From Archivesica marissinica (lineage: Eukaryota; Mollusca; Bivalvia; Venerida; Vesicomyidae): 64,000 nt of DNA. The notes below the pieces were generated by a model. That model was not told the origin of the DNA and made no database searches. It saw only the letters and a list, made by a program, of their open reading frames with translations. Positions 28,001-39,149 of the stretch are shown piece by piece. The stretch's first letter is position 1. Each line of letters opens with the position of its first letter. The DNA lies in assembly GCA_014843695.1 (NCBI GenBank), contig CM026402.1, positions 20,192,396-20,256,395 of the forward strand, in the 5' to 3' direction. The translations under genes and the position numbers were made by a program.

Positions 28001-28530
28001 CCTGCCCACACCATATGTGTTCTTGCCCTGCCCACACCCTCTGTGTTCTTGCCCTTCCCACACCATCTGTGTTATTCCACTACCCACACCCTCTGTGTTC
28101 TTGCACTTCCCACACCCTCTGTGTTCTCACACTGCCCACACCCTCTGTGTTATTGCACTCCCCTCACCCTCTGTGTTATTGCACTTCGCTCACCCTCTGT
28201 GTTATTGCACTGCCCACACTCTCTTGTGTTCTCACATTGCCCACACCCTCTGTGTTCTTGCACTGCCCCTGTGTTCTTGCACTTCACACCCTCTGTGTTA
28301 TTGCACTGCCTCACCCTCTGTGTTATTGCACTGCCCTCACCCTCTGTGTTCTCACACTGCCCACACCCTCTGTGTTCTCACACTGCCCACACCCTCTGTG
28401 TTCTTGCACTTCCCACACCCCCTGTGTTATTGCACTACCCACACCCTCTATGTTCTTGCACTTCCCAAACCCTCTTGTGTTCTCACACTGCCCACACCCT
28501 CTGTGATCTTGCACTTCCCACCCCCTGTGT
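25019..28530. repeat. 3.5-kb block of 26-bp satellite, copy 2
   Basis: Second copy of 18420-21930. It carries small indels and odd substitutions absent from copy 1, for example CACACTGCACCCTC near 26630, CACCCCGTGTTATGC near 26660, CACTTCACACCC near 28282 and GTGATCTTGC near 28503. They become denser towards the gap, which suggests either real decay or lower consensus quality. Confidence 0.8.
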
Positions 28531-28880
28531 TATTGCACTACCCACACCCTCTGTATACTTGCACTGCCCACACCATCTGTGTTCTTGCACTTCCCACACC
28601 CTCTGTATTCTTGCACTGACCACATCCTCTGTGTTCTTGCACTGCCCACACCCTCTGTGTTCTTGCACTTCCCACACCCTCTGTGTTCTTGCACTGCCCA
28701 CACCCTCTGTGTTCTTGCACTGCCCACATCCTCTGTGTTCTTGCACTGCCCACCACCTCTGTGTGTTCATGCTCTTCCCACACCCTCTGTATACTTGCAC
28801 TGCCCACACCATCTGTGTTCTTGCACTTCCCACACCCTCTGTATTCTTGCACTGACCACATCCTCTGTGTTCTTGCACTG

Positions 28881-29880
28881 NNNNNNNNNNNNNNNNNNNN
28901 NNNNNNNNNNNNNNNNNNNNNNNNNNNNNNNNNNNNNNNNNNNNNNNNNNNNNNNNNNNNNNNNNNNNNNNNNNNNNNNNNNNNNNNNNNNNNNNNNNNN
29001 NNNNNNNNNNNNNNNNNNNNNNNNNNNNNNNNNNNNNNNNNNNNNNNNNNNNNNNNNNNNNNNNNNNNNNNNNNNNNNNNNNNNNNNNNNNNNNNNNNNN
29101 NNNNNNNNNNNNNNNNNNNNNNNNNNNNNNNNNNNNNNNNNNNNNNNNNNNNNNNNNNNNNNNNNNNNNNNNNNNNNNNNNNNNNNNNNNNNNNNNNNNN
29201 NNNNNNNNNNNNNNNNNNNNNNNNNNNNNNNNNNNNNNNNNNNNNNNNNNNNNNNNNNNNNNNNNNNNNNNNNNNNNNNNNNNNNNNNNNNNNNNNNNNN
29301 NNNNNNNNNNNNNNNNNNNNNNNNNNNNNNNNNNNNNNNNNNNNNNNNNNNNNNNNNNNNNNNNNNNNNNNNNNNNNNNNNNNNNNNNNNNNNNNNNNNN
29401 NNNNNNNNNNNNNNNNNNNNNNNNNNNNNNNNNNNNNNNNNNNNNNNNNNNNNNNNNNNNNNNNNNNNNNNNNNNNNNNNNNNNNNNNNNNNNNNNNNNN
29501 NNNNNNNNNNNNNNNNNNNNNNNNNNNNNNNNNNNNNNNNNNNNNNNNNNNNNNNNNNNNNNNNNNNNNNNNNNNNNNNNNNNNNNNNNNNNNNNNNNNN
29601 NNNNNNNNNNNNNNNNNNNNNNNNNNNNNNNNNNNNNNNNNNNNNNNNNNNNNNNNNNNNNNNNNNNNNNNNNNNNNNNNNNNNNNNNNNNNNNNNNNNN
29701 NNNNNNNNNNNNNNNNNNNNNNNNNNNNNNNNNNNNNNNNNNNNNNNNNNNNNNNNNNNNNNNNNNNNNNNNNNNNNNNNNNNNNNNNNNNNNNNNNNNN
29801 NNNNNNNNNNNNNNNNNNNNNNNNNNNNNNNNNNNNNNNNNNNNNNNNNNNNNNNNNNNNNNNNNNNNNNNNNNNNNNNN
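28881..29880. other. assembly gap (1,000 N)
   Basis: Exactly 1,000 N between the 26-bp satellite and the 194-bp satellite. Both neighbours are truncated by it, so neither array has a true right or left end here. Confidence 0.99.
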
Positions 29881-30765
29881 CATATGAAGTGGTGAGATAT
29901 CTATCTCACCTGACCAGCATGAAAACATTATGTCAAGTCTAAATTTACTAATATTAGCTCGGTATTATGCATTTTCTGAGGTGACTTTCAATTCTCACGG
30001 CTTGGAGAAAAATGCTGAAGCTGTGAGAATTGAAAGTTCCAGTCAGGGACCTTTCTAAAGTGACCCACAGGCATCATATGAAGTGGTGAGATATCTATCT
30101 CACCTGACCAGCATGAAAACATTATGCCAAGTCTAAATTTACCAATATTAGCTCAGTATTATGCATTTTCTGAGGTGACTTTCAATTCTCACGGCTTGGG
30201 GGAAAATTCTGAAGCTGTGAGAATTGAAAGTTCCAGTCAGGGACCTTTCTAAAGTGACCCACAGGCATCATATGAAGTGGTGAGATATCTATCTCACCTG
30301 ACCAGCATGAAAACATTATGCCAAGTCTAAATTTACCAATATTAGCTCAGTATTATGCATTTTCTGAGGTGACTTTCAATTTCACGGTTGGGGAAATATC
30401 TGAAGCTGTGAGAATTGAAAGTTCCCGTCAGGGACCTATCTAAAGTGATGCACAGGCATCATATGAAGTGGTGAGATATCTATCTCACCTGACCAGCATG
30501 AAAACATTATGTCAAGTCTAAATTTACTAATAGTAGCTCGGTATTATGCATTTTCTGAGGTGATTTTCAATTCTCACGGCCTGGGGAAAAATGTTGAAGT
30601 TGTGAGAATTGAAAGTCCCGGTAAGGGACCTATCTAAAGTGACCCACATGCATCATATGAAGTGGTGAGATATCTATCTCCAATGGCCCACAGGAAAACA
30701 TTATGTATAGTCTAAATATATTAATATAAGCTTGGTATTATGCATTTTCTGGGAATTGGGGTGGG
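29881..30765. repeat. 194-bp satellite, 4.5 units, each with an inverted repeat
   Basis: Units start CATATGAAGTGGTGAGATAT at 29881, 30075, 30269, 30460 and 30654 (periods 194, 194, 191, 194); the last is truncated. Each unit contains ACTTTCAATTCTCACGGCT followed about 17 bp later by AGCTGTGAGAATTGAAAGT, a 19-bp inverted repeat that could form a hairpin. A diverged relative of the hairpin arm (GTTGTGAGAATTGAAAGTC) appears alone near 47852. Confidence 0.92.
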
Positions 30766-30783
30766 AATATTTGCCCAGAATAT

Positions 30784-30989
30784 TTGCCCATATGAGCGAC
30801 GCCTCCTGAAGAGATTAGACATTTTAGATTTTTGGAGGATAGTTCAATGATACAGACAGAGACCCATTCCAGCGTCTGCTCTGTTTCTTTTACGTGCACG
30901 GTGTAAAGCAACGACACAAGACCTCGGTTTATCATCACATCTGAGACTGTTAATTTTATTAGGGTCAGATGGGGGATTCAGAACCCGAG
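30784..30989 (-). mobile_element. SINE-A, truncated at both ends
   Basis: Body sequence from TTGCCCATATGAGCGACGCC to CAGATGGGGGATTCAGAACC matches the SINE-A body. The tRNA-like anticodon arm and A box are missing, the B box is broken by an inserted base (GGGGGATTCAGAACC) and the 3' tail is absent. It abuts the end of the 194-bp satellite. Confidence 0.85.
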
Positions 30990-31324
30990 AACTTATTATA
31001 AATGATATAAAACATGTAACCAGTGTATTGGGACCACAGGAGGTGTCACTGTTTGTTGCACATCCCTAAAAATAAGGTTTTATTGCTTTTCACACCTGTG
31101 GCAAACAGGATAAGGCTTAATTTGGTCCAAAATAGTCAGAACTTGTGGTGGCACACGGTCTCAAGGGTGTTCAGGTAGCAGACTTCAGACCGGACCAGCG
31201 GACCTTTCACCGCCCTGGATGCTACCGGTAGTTACCTGAGATCCAGTGATAGATATTACAATATCGAGCAAAGTGAAGAAATCCGATCTGGGTCACCTCG
31301 CCAGATTGGAAGTACAATGTCATA

Positions 31325-32215
31325 TTGAGGAAAACTACAGCAATCACCTCAAAATATAATTATACAGATGGATCAAAATGCCCCGATTCTGACAAAGTAG
31401 CTGCAGCTGTAGTCATGCCATCCCTACAATGTGAATATGTAGAAAGTTGCTGGATAGTAGATAATAATTCACCGAAAAATGTGATATTATCTGACTCACT
31501 TTCATCACTGGTCTCATTACAATCAAGGAATAGTAAGTCTAGACCAGATCTAATCAAAGACATAGGTAAATTACATAATGAGGGTTTGAACTTGGACCTT
31601 CAGGTTACCATATCATGGTGTGCAGCAGTGCACATATAGGTATCACTGGAAATGAGCTGGCTGACAGGGCAGCCAAGTCGGGCCTGGAGCATACAAATGT
31701 AGAAAATAATGTGAAGCTCGCACCCATGGAGATCTACTCATTTATCAGGGCTGAAACAATTACCCATTGGAGCCAAACTTTATATAATAGGCCTTTTAAA
31801 CAAACCTATAAGTTGAGCTCTGTGGGGCTCAGTTGACCGGTGCCTAATATTCCCATTCTATAAAAATAGATAAGTGCATTAGTAGACTGAGACTGGGGAC
31901 AAATCTGTTGCCTGGTAATGATGGACAACATATACTTAAATTGGATCCGGTTTGTCCCACATGTCGGGTGAAGTACACCACCGAACATTTTCCGCTAGAC
32001 TGTAGTGTGCACGGGACTCATCGAGCTGATCTGCGAGCTGCTGTTGCAATCTTGAGAATGTCCTCAACCCCAGAAAGGCTGCCCAAACATCAGTATACAA
32101 AGCTCTAGAGACCTACATCTTAGACGGTCAGATGTCCGACAAAATATAGAGGACCTGTGCAGTTATGGCTGGCTCAGACACAAGTTCCCATACTTTTGCA
32201 GCTTGTTAGTAGATC
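31325..32215 (+). pseudogene. LINE remnant: RNase H domain and C-terminal zinc knuckle
   Basis: Three open segments in shifted frames read like the C-terminus of a non-LTR retrotransposon polyprotein. 31325-31639 holds YTDGSK (first catalytic Asp of RNase H) and VILSDSLSSLVSL (second Asp region). After a small insertion near 31630, 31636-31836 continues HIGITGNELADRAAKSG, the conserved H...GNExAD motif with the last catalytic Asp. A third segment near 31890-32108 reads RLRLGTNLLPGND and then DPVCPTCRVKYTTEHFPLDC, the Cys-Cys-His-Cys knuckle found after RNase H in Jockey/I-like elements. Frameshifts and stops show it is dead. No reverse transcriptase or endonuclease is visible upstream, as expected for a 5'-truncated copy. 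The precise clade is not determined. Confidence 0.8.
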
Positions 32216-35200
32216 AATAAACCAGTTAGTAATGCAGAAACTAGCCTCACTAGAGTCCTTTCCGAAAAGCAATTTTATTGCCGGTTTCTCGTCATTTAAG
32301 TGGGAGATTTTTGACCCCAGGTGAAAGAGATTACTTAAATTTCATCTTAGGGCTCTTTTAGGGCTACAGTCATCACTATAACTTAAATCAATATAAATTT
32401 GGGAAAATCTACAACGACCTGGAAAAAATAAATTTTATATATAATTTATATATATATATCAATACCCCCGCTAATAGAACCCTTCTGACAGATCCCACGC
32501 TTATGCCTCTGTCCACGTTAATATATTATGAAAATACTACTTATCAGTTAATACAATAGTTTCAGTAATATAAGTAATTACTTATATGACCCCCCTATTT
32601 TTGTATTAATATCGCCTCTCCCCCCTGTGACCAAATATGTAGGAGACAAACATTTGTTCATCTCTTCATAAAATCTGCCCTAAACTAATAGATTTAATCA
32701 TATATATGGGAATAATATTGTCTGAGTCAGACCAGGTGAAATCCAGAGCCCCTGGTCTAATCCACCCAGAGTAGTAGGTAAGATAGCACGCAGAACAATT
32801 GATAAGTACAGCCAGGCTAGGTACCAAACCAATGATCAATTATATCGGGATGCCAGGGGCTGCGGTTTTCGACCTTCTCATTTGGGCTAGTCTGAGGCGA
32901 GGAATACTCTCTACCTATTGGGTGTTCTATGTACCTAATAGGATGGTACACTTAGTGTACCTGTCCCTGGTTATCCTGACCAGATCATGATAATAGAAAT
33001 TTGAATATCCCTTATCAAAACTGACCAAACATAGAGATTTCTTCAAAAACAAATATTTAGCACAATTTTGAACCCAGTATTTTCTCAAATTATCTGATTT
33101 ATCCAGATTATTTGTATATTTTCAGAAGCATTAACATGTTATTGACCCAAAATTATCAATTACGGTAGCCTGATTATAGTAGGATCATAATTGAGGCCTC
33201 TATGCTATGACATATGTGTAATGTCAAAACATAGTGTGTTTGTTCAGTTTTTGGTCAATTACACAAAAGATTGAAAGTATAAAGGGATAAAAAAAATCCC
33301 CATGTATACATAATAAAATATTATATACATAATTAAACAAACTAGAGTGAGGTTGGTAAAATTTCCAAGAAAATGCCCTTTGAGATTTTCTCCATATAAA
33401 GTGAGAAATCTGATTTGTTATACCACATGTGTCATGCATACATAACCTAGTTTTTATGATCATTTATCTAATATCCACAGAATGTTTATGCCTTTCTATA
33501 AACATCAATATGATATTGACTTCAAACAATTAAATACGGTTACATAACTATTATTACCACAGTTGAGGCCCTTATGCTGTGACATATATATGGGCAATGT
33601 TGTCCAATTCTGACTTTTTGTTTTGGGATTATATGTGCTCAGTCAAACTATCCTGTGAGTGCTTCTTGGGATAAATATCCTAAAATGTATAGAATATAAC
33701 ACTATACTTATTGCAAGCTGTTATAATTTCACCTTACCCCCTAGATCCGCACCTGAAATAACCCTTTCTGGTCTGTATTTTGATCCCCACGCTAACAAGG
33801 TCAACTCGGTACACATTCCTGAGGCAGAGGAATGATAATATGAACATATATCTCAAAATTCTTGCAAAAATGATACTTTATCCCTGGAATTATACTAGGG
33901 TGTTCGAGGAAATTTCAATTATCATTTCAGGTCACCTTTTTATGTAATTCTTCATTGTCCAAATCCATGCAAGAATCCAGTTTAATTTAGTAAAAGAAGC
34001 ATAGATAGGAACATTATGACAGCAAGCCGGCTATCAATTGGAATAGTCTTGTCGCGAAAAATGCATGCGTGCTGTCGGTCTATCTCCAAGTAAGCATGAA
34101 CAACGGAACCGGATTACTGCCATACAAGTTTTTTCATTCGACAAGGATCTACGGTTATTATTTGTTTGGCTATTCCCTGTGTGACTGTCTTTTTCATGTA
34201 TATACTTGAGTATATTTCAAACATTATTACAATTTTACTGGCTCTACTAAGGAGACCGTTGGAATTGCTACGGAAGTGTTTTTTAACGTACTGATCATAA
34301 ATGTTGTCACACAGGGGTATAGTTGTTATTTTATAACAATTAATGATCCCAGTACACGGGGAAATATAAAACATGGGAGCGGGAATATGAGGGAGGGAAC
34401 ACAAAATCACATCCTCAGTAACCTACTATGTTTCAAGTGAAAAGGTTTAGTTATATATTTATGTTTTTAGGGGTAACCCATATTAGTTTGATCTTTCTTA
34501 AAATGTTAAAAAAGATGTCCAAACGACATAGTGGGCCGAAGACACAAATGTAATATATAAACACAATTTGAATTATAATTTCCCATGTATATGGGAGATT
34601 TATTACCGGCTATATATCTGTATGACTGGTTATAATTATATGTACTCGGGGGATCAGTTATGAACTATCATAGTACAGATACATATTAAGAGAGTACACT
34701 TGCTCTTAATCTTCTTAGTACACATATTTTAAACTTCGTAGTCTTAACTAAAAGTATTTTAGTCCATAACTCTTTAGTCTCATTAATTTTAATGCATACT
34801 GTTGGATGCTGGATCTATGGATATGGGTGCAAGACTTTATTGTCTTGTGACATGTAGATCACAGTATAACGCGATATTGCACATGTAACAAAGTATTCTC
34901 GTCGTATTAGAAATGGTAAACATATTTTTATATATATAGATATGCAATCTTAGACATCTTAGAAGTATATGTGCACCGGGTATTGTATTCACCCGGTCTA
35001 CCCCTGACTGTCGCTGACACAAATTCCTGTGTGAGTGACAGTTGGCGATATGAAAACCAAACACACACTGAGATTACAGCATGAGATTACAGCAGCCTTC
35101 ATAGCCCACTTTAAAACATCTAGTTATAATAATTGCGATAGGCAAAACCATCACTTAGATGATGGGCATTTTAATTATCTTATAAAACTCGCCCAAATGC

Positions 35201-35330
35201 ATTTATGCGGTGGTGACTTTAAATAAACTTATTAGTCAGACATATTAATTAAATTTATTAAAGAAATATACATCAATTTCTGCTGAATAAGCATCCAACT
35301 AGCATTTTAACTTGATGATGTGTGTGTGTG
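32216..35330. other. non-coding AT-rich sequence with one diverged duplication
   Basis: No convincing gene. Segments near 33115-33235 and 33485-33600 are diverged direct copies (both include TTGAGGCC, TATGCT and GTGACATAT/ATGACATAT-type blocks), an old duplication at about 365-bp spacing. The rest has no recognised repeat. Confidence 0.5.
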
Positions 35331-35601
35331 CGTTTTACGTTTATTTATTGTCGCTACAAGTTGCCCATATGACCGACGCCACCTGAAGAGATTAGTCATT
35401 TTTGGATAGTGCAATGATACCGACAGAGACCCAATCCAGAATCTCCTCTGGTTCTTTTACATGCACGGTGTAAAGCACCGACACGAGACCTCGGTTTAAA
35501 GTCCCATCTGAAAGACTGTTAATTTTATTATGTCAGACGGGGGATCGAACCTGCGATCCCTGGATTGCCAGTCCAATAGTTAACCGCTGGACTACAGTCC
35601 A
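35331..35601 (-). mobile_element. SINE-A copy
   Basis: Runs from the tail CGTTTTACGTTTATTTATTG to the tRNA-like head (GGGGGATCGAACCTGCGATC, then GACTACAG). The anticodon arm is altered (TTGCCAGTCCAATAG), and a GT-rich stretch precedes the tail. Short deletions relative to the 13219 copy show it is an old insertion. Confidence 0.88.
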
Positions 35602-37218
35602 CCTGTCACCCTAAATCATAGGGTAGTCATTAATCCATGGCATCGAAAAGTGACCCTCTCTTTCATACATGTATAGTCTACACATAGAGGGGTCATTATT
35701 CTATGGCATCGAAAAGTGACCTGCCCTCACTTGTTCAGTGTATACATAGGGGGTGGCGGTCATTGTTATTATTTGTTGTATGCTTGTCTGTGTAAATATT
35801 ATGCATATACATTATGTGAACCTCCTAGTTATACAGCACCCACCATATCATCGTTAGAAATTGATAGAGACAAATTATCTGTGTACTTATATTTTCATAT
35901 TCAATATATTTATGTTATTCTGTACATCATTGATTCAAAATAAATGTTGCTAGGCCTTAAACAATGTTAATTAACATTTAATTATAATAAATTTAATATT
36001 TTCCCACTATATATTGCCATTCGCAAGGGGAGTAATTGTTCCGCAAGGGGGTCAATATTCCATGACCGACTAATAACCCGAGAGACATTATTTTGAGAGG
36101 GGTCAATATTCTATACACCAGGTTCAATACTCGGTCAGGCCACATATGTAGTGTCATCGAGGTAGGCATCTCACACACATTGCTTAGTACTGTTAACCGC
36201 TTAGGTCAGCTAAGACTGCCCAGTCAGGTCGGCTAAGCCTGCCTAGTCAGGTCGGCTAAGCGTGTCCAGGAAAACAAGCGTAGTTCCTCACAAGGGGTTT
36301 GACATTATTGGCAGATATTAAGTCAATAAGGTGTATTTAGCTTAATAAATAGTTAAACACAAGCTGCCTCGTTCTTATATTGTTGTTATATACTTTTTTC
36401 CGGTGTCTCGGTATTTCTATATATGTTGGAGAACAGTCTATTTCTACAAAAATTGTAAGTGGCATACTTTCCGTCCTCGTTCGATATTTCGGATAAATGT
36501 GAAAATATATATGATTTTTAACGTTTCTATTCATTAGATTATTGCTTGATCGAGCTATTATAGCTTGTTCTGGACTGTTCTCCAACCTGTTCTAGGGACC
36601 GTGTCATTTGATCATCTTTGTAAACAAAATTAAAATAGTGTGCATTATTCAGTTATTTGTACAAAACAAAACTGAAAATGACATAATGTGTGTTAATTGT
36701 CACATTAATTTGGGATAAAACTTTACCTGTACAAAGCTCATGTAGATTTGGGTTACATTGGGTTGAAAAATGTGCCAGTGTGTGGTTTCGGAGTTTCGAA
36801 ACATTTACAAATTACAGTCAAATTACAACTGATAACACAGTGACAACCGTTACAAACAAGTCACTAACATCATTACTGAATAATGGAATGTGATAACTGC
36901 TTCAATTAATAACAAGAAAAGCTATGACAACAATTGTTGCCATAGCAATACTCATCTGCTATAAATAACAATGTAGGGGTTAGAGAATGGATGTATATAT
37001 TAGCAAGACATCTCAACCCCCCATATTTAAAAATCGCCATCACATAAATGCATTTGGGCGACTAAGTTTTCTAAAACGTTTAAAATAAACATCATCTAAA
37101 GGTGATGAGCCTGACCCTCTCAATATCAAATCTTTCAGATGGGACTATAAACGAGAGACTCGCCTCGTTGCTATACAACAGGCATATAAAACAACCAACG
37201 TGTGGACACCATTTAGGT
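35602..37218. other. non-coding; short direct repeats
   Basis: Near 35636 and 35703 there are two copies of CATGGCATCGAAAAGTGACC-type sequence, and GGGGTCAATATTC occurs at about 36048 and 36099. At 36193-36265 a roughly 24-bp unit containing GTCAGGTCGGCTAAGC is repeated three times. A SINE-A body fragment (TCTTTCAGATGGGAC, AAACGAG) is at about 37131-37180. No gene recognised. Confidence 0.5.
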
Positions 37219-37498
37219 GGATCTGTAGTCCAGTGGTAACACGCTCGACTGGTAATCCATGGATCACAGGTTCGATCCCCCGTCTGACCATAATAAAATT
37301 AACAGTCTTTCAGATGGGACGTTAAACCGAGGTCTCGTGTCGGTGCTTTACACTGTGCACGTAAAAGAACCAGAGGAGACTCTGGAATGGGTCTATGTCT
37401 GTATCATTGCACTATCCTCCAAAATCTAAAATGACTAATCTCTTCAGGAGGCGTCGCTCATATGGGCAACCGGTAACGACGATAAATAAACGTAAAAC
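37219..37498 (+). mobile_element. SINE-A copy, plus strand, intact head
   Basis: Starts GGATCTGTAGTCCAGTGGTA, a tRNA-like 5' part with the A box, then the anticodon loop CTGGTAA and the B box GGTTCGATCCC. The body reads to AGGAGGCGTCGCTCATATGG and the tail CGATAAATAAACGTAAAAC with CACACAC. The acceptor arm does not pair as in a real tRNA, so this is a SINE and not a tRNA gene. Confidence 0.9.
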
Positions 37499-38278
37499 AC
37501 ACACTATTTATACTAAGAATAACTATGCATGGATTACTGTTATGCACAAGAAACGATAATATAGCAAACATGTCGACAGTGTTTTAGAAAAGGGTTGTTG
37601 CACTGACTACATGTATATAAACCAATTTAGCTAAAGAATGCCTTTAAATCTTAATGTATATTCAATATGCTAGGTCACTTGCATAAGTGGTGATGGGTGG
37701 TAGGGGAAACCTACATTTGTATATTCGACCTGTAAATAGGAGTGAAAGGTTAGACAAGAAAGTAGCAGTTAAAGGCCTGCAGTTTGACCCCGTCCAATTG
37801 TAAAGATTTATACTTTACTACCTGTTCCATTGATTAGTGGCTTGTAACGGTTAATATGCACGATCACTCTGTGAGCTGAGAATTAGTCAAAATGAGGCCC
37901 TGACAATTTAAGTAAACGTATATTATTGATTGTAAAGAAAATTGATAGTTATGAGTATTCAAACTACATAATCCAGATCAGCCCAGGGACATAGATTACA
38001 TGTTATGTAGGTGCCTCATCAGCCGTAGCGTAATCACTGAGACTGATAATTTGTATGCATGTATATAATATGTATGTATTTATATGAATAAACTATATGT
38101 GTTCGTTATATGGTAACCTTCATACTTCATTTAATTATATATCTACAGTATTATTCGCAAGTTTTCTGTTATATTTTAAATATTTCTCTGTGTCAGTGTG
38201 TGTTTACCGATATTGATGCTACATAATAATCACAGTGAATGCTATGAGTACATGTATAATATTATAATTATAATCTCT
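37499..38278. other. non-coding, no recognised feature
   Basis: AT-rich sequence between a SINE and the 164-codon ORF. No core promoter signal could be assigned with confidence. Confidence 0.45.
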
Positions 38279-38320
38279 TGAACATACGAGTATTACACAT
38301 ATTCTGCCGATTTCTACAAG

Positions 38321-38815
38321 ATGCCATTGAGTAAAATAACAATGTATGTAACTGATGAGCAGAGAAAAGAATTGCTGACTTTCTTGCAAAATAAGAACTG
38401 GAACGTAGAGATGGAAATAGAAGAAACAGCCACCGCCATGCCCGTTGCAGAGGCTGCTTACGTACCTCCCCCTATGCCTCAGCATGCTGAAGGTGTTGCT
38501 GAGTGTCCACTGTGCTTGTGTTCCCCTTGCATAATAAATGAACAGAACAAACAACTTTGGTGGCCTGCTAATAATCGTCCACCGCATAATCTAAATTCAC
38601 ATGAGAGAAAGCTTCTATACAGGAGGTTTTGGGCAATGCTATATAATTGTGGCGCATGGAAAGATGTCAGATATATAGAGAGAAAAGTAGCGGCTAGAAG
38701 AGGAGACTGTACTTGGCATAAGAGGGAACTGATGCCTGAATGTGTGGTACAGCAATGCAGGAACTGGCTGCCTAACCCGCGCAACCAGCCTTATTTGGGC
38801 CATAAGTGGAGTTGA
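38321..38815 (+). CDS. uncharacterised 164-aa protein with Cys-rich segment and PYLGHKW C-terminus
   Basis: An uninterrupted ORF from ATG (38321) to TGA, with an in-frame TGA upstream at 38279, so a complete single-exon protein is possible. TTTCTACAAG just before the ATG could also be a splice acceptor. N-terminus: MPLSKITMYVTDEQRKELLT, an acidic Ala/Pro-rich linker follows (residues about 25-60), then CPLCLCSPCI (four Cys, possible metal site) and LWWPANNRPPH (residues about 80-90). The C-terminal half has LLYRRFWAMLYNCGAWKDVR, then RELMPECVVQQCRNWLPNP and PYLGHKW. The order Cys cluster, YxxF, RxxxPxCVVxxxRxxxP resembles the P2X7 intracellular-type zinc-binding module found in multicopy invertebrate genes; this is pattern recall, not a search. 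It could be a host gene or an accessory ORF of a mobile element, since transposon remnants lie nearby. The composition is less AT-rich than the flanks, which supports coding. Confidence 0.6.
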   Translation: MPLSKITMYVTDEQRKELLTFLQNKNWNVEMEIEETATAMPVAEAAYVPPPMPQHAEGVAECPLCLCSPCIINEQNKQLWWPANNRPPHNLNSHERKLLYRRFWAMLYNCGAWKDVRYIERKVAARRGDCTWHKRELMPECVVQQCRNWLPNPRNQPYLGHKWS

Positions 38816-38967
38816 ATTGTTTATACCAGTTGTAAGTACTATAAAAATACAGAACTTCAATTTCAGCAATTTATAACCTCTGATATGTACGTGGGTCATA
38901 ATAGATATAAGTGGTGCTCATGTATTAGATGTATACCATGCAGGGCCTCGCATGTGGCAAATACGAT

Positions 38968-39055
38968 GTGCGTCGACCGTCAGATTTGTACCGCTATTCC
39001 TCGTGTGTTTAGTGCGTCGACCGTCAGATTTGTACCGCTATTCCTCGTGTGTTTA
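38968..39055. repeat. 44-bp tandem duplication
   Basis: GTGCGTCGACCGTCAGATTT and the following 24 bp occur twice in direct succession (38968-39011, 39012-39055), apparently identical. Confidence 0.9.
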
Positions 39056-39149
39056 AGGTCAAATATAGGTCAACCTGCAGGCCTTTAATGGAAATTAAAA
39101 ATTAGGAAGCAGTGGTTAGGTAAAATACATTAAGACATAAAAACATATA

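Larger units (their letters stand above)
15590..28880. repeat. 26-bp satellite array (at least 13.3 kb)
   Basis: About 510 copies of a 26-bp unit, CACACCCTCTGTGTTCTTGC plus ACTGCC. Recurrent variants are TTATTGC for TTCTTGC, TTCTCACACTGCC, CACTTCCC, and short units such as CACTGCCCCTGTGTTC. The unit is stop-free in the plus frames, so overlapping ORFs of more than 2,000 codons arise (Cys/His/Pro/Leu-rich translation) in more than one frame at once. Indel-type variants break any single frame, so coding is not supported. The array begins right after the splice donor of the PX exon and runs into the second gap, so it appears to be intronic. Confidence 0.97.

Noticed and set aside
15700..28860. 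ORFs of more than 2,000 codons (Cys/His/Pro/Leu-rich) and their minus-strand partners in the 26-bp satellite
   Set aside because: Several frames on both strands are open simultaneously in a repetitive tract; variants are not biased towards synonymous change. Best explained as intronic satellite.
37219..37290. Functional tRNA-Thr gene (anticodon GGT)
   Set aside because: Acceptor arms do not pair, and the same head is attached to a common SINE body in about nine copies.
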